Of a stretch of 64,000 nucleotides of DNA, positions 27,601 to 39,600 are shown piece after piece. Every line of letters begins with the position of its first letter. Positions within the stretch are counted from its first letter, which is position 1. The DNA comes from Epiperipatus broadwayi (lineage: Eukaryota > Onychophora > Udeonychophora > Euonychophora > Peripatidae), in assembly GCA_028023455.1 (NCBI GenBank), contig JAQFVV010006231.1, positions 3,181,478-3,245,477 on the forward strand. Direction: 5' to 3'. Under the pieces are notes generated by a model. The model saw nothing but the letters and a program-made list of their open reading frames with translations, was not told the DNA's origin and ran no database searches. A program made the translations under genes and the position numbers.

Positions 27601-30600
27601 TTTATGGCTTTTCTAATAAATTTGTTTTAAATCATTAATTTTATTGCATTATCTTAATCAAATGTAAATTTAATATGCCCAGTACTTATTATTTCAATCA
27701 GGAATTTTTTTGTTTTTTCCTCCAGAAATTCATTCTTCTATTACTTGACTAAAGCAAAATCCACGTGAATACTGGTTTGCAAGTATCACATTATCATTTT
27801 AGTCTGGGGGGGAGGGCTCAATATTTTGCATTAAATGTGCAAATATAACATATTTATTTAAAAAAAATTTAATATTTATTATGCTTTTTGAGTAAGTAAT
27901 ATAACTTTTTGTTGTCTTTCTCCATTATCACGTTCATTTATGTGTTTATTTTTATTTTGTATATACGTATGACACATTACATTTTAAAAACATTTTTTAA
28001 TTTACTTACCTCAGATAGGATATTATATTGTTCTGATAATATTTCTGTGAAATTAGGATCCAAATTGAAGGAAAATATAGTAGTGTAAATCACATTGTAA
28101 ATATACATCTACATATGTAATTTCAATATATATGGATAAAATAGTATCCACCAATATTTTTCCTTTCAATAATATATCAAATTGAAATTTTAATATCTAT
28201 TTCACTTCTAAAATCAAATATATATTATTAACCTTTTAACCGCTAATTATATTATTGGTTGTATGAGGTAAAAATCAAATCTTTTAATTGGCCAACTCAC
28301 AAACTGAAGACAAAGCCTATTGTTAAAACATATTCGCCTATAATATTAAATTCAACTCAGATACGTTTATAAAAAGTATATTATTAATTTTTCAGGTTAT
28401 GAAGAGAACGAAAGTTCTTTCAAAAATAAATTGCTATTTATTTATTCTAAAATATTCAATTTCGGCAACATAAAAGCTATAATATAAACAAAAAGATCGA
28501 CTTTTACGTTATAGAAAAGTAAATATTTCTTTTTACTACAGCTTCAATATTTTTACAAAAATCTTCGATATTTTTCGAAAATAATTTTGTTTTTTTAGTT
28601 TATTTTTTAAAAATTATTTTTAATTTGTCAAATTATCCTTTTTTTAATACTTAAATCACATTCGAAATGAAAATCTCAGCGTTTATCTTTATTTTCTTTG
28701 ATCAGGCGGTTTCTTTGTTTTTTCCAGCCAATCAGAATGTCTTTGTCAGCTGAGAACTGGCTGAGAGCCGATCACCAATAAGCTTCTTTCTTTGTTTAGC
28801 TTTAAATGCAGTTTTTTTTTATTTTTTACTTGTAAAAGAATTCGGAAGAGGGCACCATCTTATAGAGCTTTTAAAAACATATTGAACGAATATTTTCGTA
28901 TAAAAACTCGCAGAGTTAGAGTGATGTCAGATGTCTACGAGGAGCCTCGTAAGAGGCGGGAAAAGGGTTAAATGGCCAAAGAAATTCATTAAATTTTTTT
29001 TCTCATGTGACAAATCACAAAAGTCTTGTCTATATTTATCACCCATACAAAAGATTTCTAAGATTTTGTTTTCTAAATCTTTAAACAGGAAGATGGTGTT
29101 GGAAGAAAAGGAGAACACAAAACCTTGTTAATGTTTTGTAGTAATTACTGTATAAAATATATATTAAACACATGCTCTTTATAAATGGTTTTCTACAGGG
29201 AAAATAGGCTAAATTATAATTAAATTAAAATCATGATGGAATTCTATTATAGTGGCTTCATTAATTGTACATTAGTAAAATAATTAATTAGAACATTTTT
29301 TAATTTAATGCAAGATTTTTAATAATAAAAGCAAAATGTGATAACTGTTTGATGGTTCATTTTTATTGACTGGGGTTTGAATGAGTGGTGAGATTTTAAA
29401 TTAATAATTAAATTTATTTTAAAAATGACAATTTAAAATATTTTGAATATATTATTATTTCATTTCATTCTCCCCTTTTCTCATTTTGCATTGGCCATAT
29501 GAAATGGAACAGAATTTATAACATTATATTTATACTCGGATCTTTGTTTTGAAACTTGAGATCAATTTTGATCTCTATACTGTAATACTATGGGAAAATA
29601 AAGGGGTCATACCTGAGGTGATAGCCACCAGTACATGAACATCCACAGTCCAAGTTGGGTATGTATTTCTAACTCTATGGAAAATCAGGGTTTAAACCAT
29701 CAGAGATCTGAGGAATTGTTTGTTTATCCTCAAGAAAAAAATATAAAATTTAATATTAAAGGGATGAGCATGAGAGATCAGCACTACTAACTATAAGTTC
29801 ACCAGCATTACCCAAAAGTATGAGTAATACTCAAAATAAATAACCATTCATCATCATGAATGATTAGCAATCAAAAATAAATCAACAGTCAATCTTGTGA
29901 CTGGATTTGAAATTGGTTTACTGTAGACTAGGTGTTTGCCAGCTTGGAGCATTTGTTTCACAAACTAAGTGCTCATCCATCAGAATACATAATAATTAAA
30001 AACAATAATGCTGGGATATTAAAAGATGCTGATCATCATCAATGCTTCAATTACTTAGTACAGTTAGTGTACTGGCCAACTATAAATTTAAATTCTAATA
30101 GAAACTAAAATAAAATATAGTACATGGCTTTAAAGAATATTCTCTTTGCACCAAACCAGAACAATATCAACTATAATGCCCCTGCACTAAAATACATCCC
30201 ATTTTATATATCAGACTGCTAGGCTCAAATCTAGCTCAGAGAATATAAGCTCTATTACTATTACAGCAATCAAGATGATGATACAATACATAATATAATC
30301 TAAAAACCATTTAGGATTAAATCACTGGAATAATTTTAACAATTGAATGCATATTTATTAAGAACAATAATAAAAAAAATGAAGTTAAGGTATCTAGAAT
30401 ACAACCATACACATATCAATTAAGCCTTCTGATTTTGAGTAAAATACAATTTTAAAAAAACTATCACATTGTGATTTACAAGATTAATACAAAATTCAAG
30501 TTATTACATTGATTAACAATACATTTTTATTGGTTTTCCATAAAACGCATTTATATATCTGTACAGACATGCATTATAATTTAGAAATGAATACATTTTA

Positions 30601-33600
30601 GTTGACATTTAATAATATACAATGATTAAATTTTACATATGTGTCTATTTGACACTCGTTGATATATTTGCACATACGCGTATGACAATAATTTCTAAAC
30701 ATATTTGAATTGTCAGAAAATAAAAATACATGATTAAAATTTTTAATTTATATTTTAACTAATATAAATATTTTAATTTAGGTTTACTTAAACATATAAA
30801 TATCATCTGCATACATATGTGCAGTACATTAATTGATTTAACATATAAATGAAATTCATCTAGGGTATTTAAATTTATCAAAATAATAAATGTCATTAAT
30901 TTTTATAACATGTAATTAATATATATGTTTGTGCATGTAGAAATGTTCATGTGCACACTGGCATTTATATCATATATTTTAACTTGTCAAAATAATAAAG
31001 TTATTAAAATGTACATTTTCACATTTAAATTCTTTGTTGAAAGTACATAAATTTCACTACTTTAATAATAAAGGCTTTCCTTTCTTTTAAAAAATAAAAT
31101 CACTCTTGACAGGTTACTCTAAAAAAGATTTGATTGATTGATTATAATGTCTTTAAACTTAAATTTTCAATTTATTTTTTGTGAAAAAATTTAAATAAGC
31201 CTTTAACAGATTATAATAATTAATTATTACATTTTTAGAATAATATAGAACCATCTATTCTTTACTATTTGATTTTTTTTTTTATAACTTAAATAAAATT
31301 ATTTGCTGGTATTTTTAAAATGTCATTTTTAGGGAATTCCTAAAAACAATTTCTTATATATAAATCATCTGTGGAATGCTCTTTTCTTTTAGATGTGTCA
31401 CTCAAGCAAATTATTCATCTGTTTTACTTAAAGTTATAGATTAAAATGTCATTTTAAGAAACTATAAAAAAACTCACTGTATACGCATGTGACACAATGC
31501 ATTTATCTGTGGTTCCTTGCAGATATAGATAAACATCGGCATACATATATTGACTTTTTCATCAAGCTGATGGACTCTGGGCAAGCTCATAGACTGGCTT
31601 GTCATCATCAGGATAGGCATAATCAGGTATGTTGGCATTCAATCAGTTCCCCTCTGTCTGGCACTTGATAAGCTTCAGGATAGTAAGCTGTCTTCCTAAA
31701 ACACCTTTATAGCTATGAATTTCAACACAAAGAAGTGGGTCATTTTCCTCCATGTGAATTCAAACTCTACTATCCTGAACTATAGAGCAGCTGCTTCCTT
31801 GCATTCTTACATCTTTATGGTAGTTTTCTGTATAAATCTGCTAGCCATTTCTTCTGGTCAGCTAAATTACTGCCAACTACAGCAAACTGCAACAAAATAT
31901 TATAACCAATTATTGCTAGCCAGCTACTTCTGTAACAGCTACCAACTAAAGACTACTAATACACTACTGTAGCTAGCTATTTTGGCCAGCTAATTGCTGC
32001 CAACTGCTTCTCCAAAAATATTAGTCAAAACTAATAACCAAAACTGTTCTAATCTTTTTATCAATTCTTTTTATAAAAGTCAGCTGAGGTGATAAAAACA
32101 TATTAAAGATTGTTTTTAATTACAAACTGTTTTTCTTATCTCTCTTGACTAAAAACAATTTTAATCCCTTCCAAAGCACTTTTAATTAAAAGCTACTTTT
32201 GGAAATTTTATCAAAGTATAGTCTACCAAGTTTTCAAATTATATGATATTGAAAATATAATTAAAAAAACTATGCATAATTCTGTCATTGAAATCAGTAT
32301 TAATAGCATTTCATTCTTGAAAAAAAGATTGAAAATATTAACTAACTACAACTGTAATATATTCTAAAGAATATAGTGTATACAAGCATTAATTAAAAGA
32401 TTTCAAAAATAGATAATAGAAATTTTTACAATTATCAGAAACATACTTGTTTTTAATTTTAAAATCAGAATGCAATATTAATATTTATTTAGACCTTTTT
32501 AACTATTTACTTTATAGTAAAATTTTATTTTAAATCCAGAATTATTTAACCCTTTACAATTATTATTATTATTTCAGGAAGGTAGAAAATATCTACTAAA
32601 AGGTTTTGTCTGTGTTTATTTCTACTTTTCCTTTACTTTATATGCATATGGGAATACACACAACTATATTGTTGTATGCCATGTAACTTAACCAGTTGTA
32701 ATATATAAATAATGTAGTAAAAAAACAAAATTTTTTAATGATTATCTATCTACCTAGTGACCATTCTCCATTCTGAAGTTTTCTGCATTTTATATATATA
32801 TTCCATCTTTATTGTTGAAAGGAGGCTGCCTTGACAATAGTTTGATATTGTTGATGGTTATCTATATTGGGATTGTCTATGTGTTGACTGGTTTCTAATG
32901 ATTATATATATATATATATAAATAACTACAATCATTAAATGTCTGTATTTTTAAATCATATAATAATAATTCAAACAAATATATTTAACACAGTATTCAA
33001 AATTAAATAATATATTCTTTACCAGAAGTACTTTCAATTGTTTCACTGACAATCTTTATCAACTGTTAATACAAACGTACAAAAAATAAAAACTTGCACT
33101 ACCCATCATTCAATCCATTCAAATTTCCCACAATTCTGTTGTCTTTATATTAGCCAATTGTCTATTTATTAAACCACCTCTATTCCTAGATATCATCATT
33201 GCCTTTTTAATTTTATGTTTTTCACTACACCTTTCAATTTGAATAATTTTTATATCTCTATAATTGATGGAGTATTCATATTTACCGAAGATATATTTTC
33301 TTTCTGTACACGTTTATATAATGTCTTATGATCATTATATCATTCTTGTAATGCAAATTTGGATTCCCCTATATATTTTATTCCACAACCACATTCCAAC
33401 ATATATATAACAGAACTTAATTCAAACTTAGAAATCTTGGCTTTAGAGTTATTTATCATATCATTTATATTATTTGAAGAGAAAAAAGAAATTCTACACA
33501 AACCACTATAAAGTTTATTAATTAATTTAGCTTGTTGATTAGATATGATAAATAACTCTAAAGCCAAGATTTCTAAGTTTGAATTAAGTTCTGTTATATA

Positions 33601-36600
33601 TATGTTGGAATGTGGTTGTGGAATAAAATATATAGGGGAATCCAAATGTACATTACAAAAATGATATAATGATCATAAGACATTATATAAATGTGTACAG
33701 AAAGAAAATATATCTTCAGTAATATGAATACTCCATCAATTATATTTGATCATAATAAAACATGTAATTATGGTTTTAAATTTAATAATAGAGATATAAA
33801 AATTATTCAAATTGAAAGGTGTAGTGAAAAATGTAAAATTAAAGAGGCAATGATGATATCTAGGAATAGAGGTGGTTTAATGAATAGACAATTGGCTAAT
33901 ATAAAGACAACAGAATTGTGGGAAATTTGAATGGATTGAATGATGGGTAGTGCAAGTTTTTATTTTTTGTTCATTTGTATTAACAATTGATAAAGATTGT
34001 CAGTGAAACAATTGAAAGTACTTCTAGTAAAGAATATATTATTTAATTTTGTTTGAATTATTAATATATATATAATAATAATTAATCTTAAACAATATAT
34101 ATGAAAAACAAAACAAGTTTTATATACGTAAAAACCTGCTATCGCTTGTATTAATGATCAATAGATGGAGCTTTACCAAGACCTCCAAACAAGCGTATTT
34201 GTTTACATAAACGTCAGAGTCAATATTCATTGTCTCTTTCATTTTGCTCCGCCCTCAGATCAGCTGATTTCAAGCTGATTTGCTCTCATCAGTGAAGGGA
34301 TAGGAGTTAGAAACTTGACCTAAATATTAACTCCAAGCGTTTATGCAAAACGTTTCTATCAGTTTGCAAGCATGAATTTTTTAGACACCTAAATGTCTTC
34401 AAACTCAGCCTATCAAACTAGATAGCTATGTGGGTCTGATATCAGTTCAGTTTCTCCACATAATCAAAGCTTCTGCAATCTATATCATTGCAAGAAAACT
34501 TTAAAGGTACATTTATGAAAAACAAAACAAGTTTTATATATATATATATATATACAAAACAAGTTTTATATATATATATATATAGCTTTATTTTAATTTT
34601 AATAATAAATTGTATAGTATTAAACAATATTGTATTAGCTTCATTTCTTTGTTTTTAGATGGATGTTTTAATTAATCTGTTTATAGGTTTTACGGGATCC
34701 AGATCATACACCGAAAGATGTTTTCCTGTGGACCCATCATGAAAAATTAGTTATAGTGGACCAGAAAATTGCTTTTATTGGTGGTATTGATCTGTGTTTT
34801 GGTCGTTGGGATGATCATATTCACAGGTAAATTATTGTACTACTTAGCAATTGTCAATTTCTGTATAAAAGTCGAAATAATTTTTTTTGTTTGTTTTGAA
34901 GGCTAACTGATTTGGGCACAGATCCTGTTAATCAAGATGTAAGTAAATCACATTTATTTAGCTGCTTATACTTCTATATGTTGTTGTTGTTGTTTTTTGT
35001 TATATAAAAATTTTTTAATCAACAAAATTTTGTTTTGGAGTATATACATTTTGAACAAGTTTAATGGATGTAGTTTATGTAGACAGAGACAATAATAATG
35101 TTACTAAATGAATCTTTTACATTTATAAATTTTCATTAACATTTAATGATATTTATTGAGACTATTCATTCTGTCAAGAGTTTAAGCTTTTACACTTCAA
35201 TACCATATTACAGATTTGGGTAAAGCAAAAACATTGAATTATTGATAAATATAAGGAATGCTTTGGCAGATTTAGTAGTGGGCAGAAATGATAATATTAT
35301 TAACTATATGATCAGTTATTTAAGTAATTGAATGGTATTCTAATACTTTAAAATGATAGATTTAGCATGATTGCCATTCAGCTGACCAAACAAAGATTTT
35401 TTTATATTTCTTTGAGTGGGAATAGATGTCAAAATATATACTTTTGAAAACCACTTTCTTTAATGTGCTAAACCATATTTAGCATTATCATAATAAACAC
35501 TAATTTTTTTTTAAATTGTTTTAAAAATCACCCCCCTCCCCCATGGATTTTATTCAGACAAATTATTTTAGTAGTTACATTTCAGAACTCAAAACATATA
35601 TCCAAGAAAATCTGATGTCTCACGCATCACTAATACTTGGTTTTTATGATAATTCTTTATAATTTAATTAATTTGATGATAAAACATAAATAAATAATTA
35701 GTTATTTTTATTTGTCTCTGCAGTCTAAGAAAAAAACAATATTGAATGTATTCGTGCACATAAGCCTGAAAGTTTTATTCTCTGGCCATTCATTTAGACT
35801 TCGAATCCTTGTCATTATTTAAAAATAGTAATAAACATTTGTTTTAAAAGTTTTTGATAGATGTTTTAGGAAATTCATTTGCATATTATAATATTTATTG
35901 TGATACTCAATATATGTAATTTTATTACTTTAGTTAAATATTGTTTGGGTTACAATTCTTTATATTTTGCCATCTTACTTTAAGAATTAGAGTGTTTTAT
36001 TTAAATCAGGTTATCTTGTATTCTCTTTTAAAATCATAATGTTACACTGCTTAGTTTTATTACTAAAGATATAGCAAAAACACAAATAAAGCAGATCTTA
36101 TTTTTTACTTTTCACTATAACTTTAGAAATATTATTATTGCTAAAAATTTTAATAACTGAATAAAATATATTTATATTAATTGTTTTAGAGAATAAGCTG
36201 CATTTACTATGTTATACAATTCACTAATGATATTTGTAATATGAAAAGATTGAATAATTTATTAATTTCATTTGCATTTCAGGCAGCACTCTCTAAAACT
36301 TGTTTAGATGGTGCCCGACTGATGGTACACTTAACTACCAGTATTGATAAAGATGTTACTCCTGATACAGTTCCTCCTAATGATGATCCTACTGCAAAAG
36401 ACCAGTTATCTATACCTGTATCCAGGCCAGGTGAAAACATCAAAGCTAATACTCCACCAATGAAAAAAAAAACAAAAAAGGTAAGAATTTAAATGTCATT
36501 TTCAATTGCTGAAAAAGTAATTGTTATTCATTAGTATAATTATCAGAAATATCATAATGAGGGAAGTATATATTTTTATTTTATATATATATATAAAAGG

Positions 36601-39600
36601 ATAAACAATTGAATCAAGTATATATTTTTATTTTATATATATATATAAAAGGATAAACAATTGAATCACAACTTTAGCTTAGTATTATAACAACTTTTTT
36701 CTGTCTTTGTTTTTGATGATTATATTTTCAAAGTTTACCAGCTGTGTGTAATATTTAAAAAATAACCTTTTTGGTGCTAATGTAGTGTATGGTCTATCTA
36801 TTATTTAGATCTACATAGTATGTACCCATGACACAAAATAATGACTAATTGATAATAAATGAAATATTCATATTTATTTTTGAATTTTTTTGTTATGTGT
36901 TTATTAAATAAAATCACTGTAATTATTTAACTTTACATTCTTTTCATATCCTAATGAAATACTCCAAAAACTTGAGCTAAGCCAAGCCACTATGAAAAGG
37001 TATTTTTAAACCCAATTAAATATATTCTAACTTTTTAGAACTAACCACTAAACATCACATGATCACTATCTCATACTAGGTTCAGTGCTCTCAGATCCAA
37101 GGCTCCTCACTGATGAAGGCCACAAACCAGAAACTAGTCTGGGGATATTGGACGAGTAGGTACTAGATAGGGATTTTATGCACAAGCCTTCTGGCATACA
37201 TTGATTACTCTGATTGGAACAGGGTGGCACTACTGTTTGGAGAGAGTTTTGCCTTCTTTAATAGCACTGAGTTAACTTTTGACAACTTCTCGCCAGAATC
37301 ATAGTGCAAAATTAATTAACTAATAATGCCCATCTCTAGCATATAGAGTAGCATACTACGGGGAGTCTTGAGCTAATAGATCTACCAGAATTGTGCAGCA
37401 CTTCTATCTTTATAAAAAGACAAAACAAGTCCAGCAATATAAGTCAATTTTGCTGGAGCATGAGCTTGCTACAGGAGACATGTTTTCCCCTTCTATTCTT
37501 AAAACCATATGCACAGAGAGGAATGATCATAAGAGAAAGTTTAATGAGGCATGCCTTATTGCAAACCCAAATTCAATCAACAGATATGAGTCTTGTCTCC
37601 CTTTGTCAAAAAAATGGAACATCTGACTTTTATAATTTACATTTTTCATTGCAATAATTTGCATATTTTATAAACTATATGGTCTGCCTGCTTCCAGTGT
37701 TGTTAGTTAATTAATTTTGCACTCTGATTCTGATGAGAAGTTGCTGAAACTTAACTCAGTGCTGTTAAATTAGAATATGTATATTTGATTTTAAAGTACC
37801 TTTTCATAGTATTTTGACTCAGCTCAAGTTTTTACAGTAAATAAAATTACAATAAAAATAATTTATTTAACCTAAAGAATATAAATTATTTAACAAAAAA
37901 ATACATCAGTGATAAATAAAAGGTACCAATGTAATTTTATGGTCTATCATAAATTCAAAAATAAATCTTACAATTTACTTTTTATCTTATTTAGGGGATA
38001 TTGCTAAGTACTATATAATTCCAACTAATAGACAGACTGTACACTAGATTATTACTTTTTTCAAGATTAATGAAATATACATATATTAGAGAATTTATTT
38101 TTTATTTAAATTATCACTAATAATATGTTTTGTTTGTGTTATAACAATATTAGTAATAAATAATTACTTCTGTATTTTTGTGAGCTCAAATAATATTCAT
38201 AGATAGCAGAAATTCTCTTAGTTGCTCAGACTGAGGTTTTTTTTCTCTTTTAGAACAAATTAAAACAACTCATATGATTCATTGATGTTCATGTTAACAC
38301 ATAGACATGTTGAAATAGTTGCTAATCATTTAAAAACAGATTATCACATTCTTTATTCTATTATATTCTTAAGATATGAATTACTGTTAGACAAAAATCT
38401 TTTGTTTTCAAAAAAATAGTCATTTAAATATATGGAAATTTTGTTGCTGTGCTATTAGAACATTAGATGAACTCTTATTTTTTTGTGTTTTAATATAGCG
38501 ATTTATATAGCTATAATTTTGCACTCGAAATTCGACACACTTTTCCTGTCAAGGTTTTAAAACAATTATTCTAGTGTGTGAAGAATAGTTCTTTCCACAA
38601 TATGATATATATATATATGCAGAACCATAAAACAATACAATACTAGATTAAATCCAAAATTTTACCAAAATATTTACACAACCATGGTTTCATCTGCTAC
38701 AAACAAACCTTCTCAAGTGAAAATCAAACTAAAGGAACAAAAATATATATACAAACAAACAAACCTTCCCATAATTCTTTTCAAACTTCACCTTCCCTTA
38801 ATATCAAAAGAAGTCTTCATAAGATTGATAGCCTCAGATTCAAGAGGTTTTATCATCAAAGTCTCCTTTATTCTTCTTTTTAACTCATTCTTTTCATAAA
38901 AAAATAACTGAATCATTGTTAAACTATATTCTATGACCTGTATTCAATTCATGAATATATAAAGCTGACTCATAGAATATTATTTAACAATGCTTTGTTT
39001 ATTTTTTATGAAAAGAATGAATTAAAAGAAGAATAAAGGAGACTTTGATGATAAAACTTCTTGAATCTAAGGCTATCAATCTTATAAAGATTTATTTTGA
39101 TATTAAGGGAAGGTGGAGTTTGAAATGAATTATGGAAAGGTTTGTTTGTTTGTATATATATGTTTGTTTCTTTAGTTTGATTTTCACTTGAGAAAGTCTA
39201 TTTGTAGTAGATGAAACCATGGTTGTGTAAATATTTTGGTAAAATTTTGGATTTAATCTAGTACCATATTGTTTTATGGTTTTGCATTTTTATTTTTTAC
39301 TATATTGATATTTAACAAGTGCCTCTAATTTATTGTGCTACAGCTTAAATTAAATTTTATTACTATTGTTTCTGTGTTACATTGATTTCATTTATAAAGT
39401 TGTTTATTAATAATTGTATTTTACAGATCCACTTAAGCACAGCTACAAGAAACATTTATATTATATTGACATGACTTTAAAACTTGACAAAACAAAACTT
39501 CTAAACTACAATTATGATAAGACAAAATGATTCAATTTTTTAGGCAATGGTGAATAAACATTAACTAAATTGTCATAAAAATCATGTTACTATATTTAGG

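Larger units (their letters stand above)
32958..34075. mobile_element. Penelope-like element fragments in head-to-head inverted pair
   Basis: A left arm (about 32958-33462, minus-strand coding) and right arm (33542-34075, plus-strand coding) are near-identical reverse complements around a 79-bp spacer. Read inward to outward, both encode a GIY-YIG-type endonuclease C-terminal domain: [19 protein letters not shown], then ...YNDHKTLYK... and [19 protein letters not shown], ending TTELWEI-stop. The Y-x-x-x-C-x-CG-x-x-YIGES pattern is that of Penelope-like retroelements. The spacer extends only the minus copy 5' ([14 protein letters not shown]), so each copy is 5'-truncated at a different point. 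Both copies have an in-frame TGA after the YIGES segment and frame changes, so neither is active. Confidence 0.75.
26562..34686 (+). other. PLD intron (8.1 kb) with MITE, Penelope-like and hammerhead repeats
   Basis: Elements are listed separately at 26696-26745, 28228-28971, 32958-34075 and 34100-34540. The stretch 29520-30300 is somewhat less A+T-rich and may be an old unrecognised repeat. 31560-32050 has repeated CAGCTA/TAGC words but no identifiable gene. Confidence 0.6.

Noticed and set aside
31560-31630. CTGATGATGACAAGCCAGTC on the minus strand, resembling a hammerhead start
   Set aside because: No GAAA box or complementary stem I follows at the right distance.
33340-33645. Single 101-codon minus-strand protein
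   Set aside because: The frame crosses the palindrome centre, so its N-terminal part is antisense of the opposite arm; only the part below 33541 is coding-derived.
33975-34030. TTGATAAAGATTGTCAGTGAAACAA-like region after the Penelope-like stop as a ribozyme
   Set aside because: Lacks CTGANGA and a UH cleavage position after the CAATTG palindrome; the same sequence in the inverted arm does not help.
37391-37657. Two overlapping plus-strand frames of 88 and 77 codons
   Set aside because: They overlap in different frames, have no recognisable domain, and lie in an intron just beyond a hammerhead-family fragment whose repeat words (GCCAGAATC..AGTGCAAAATTAATTAACTAA) flank them.
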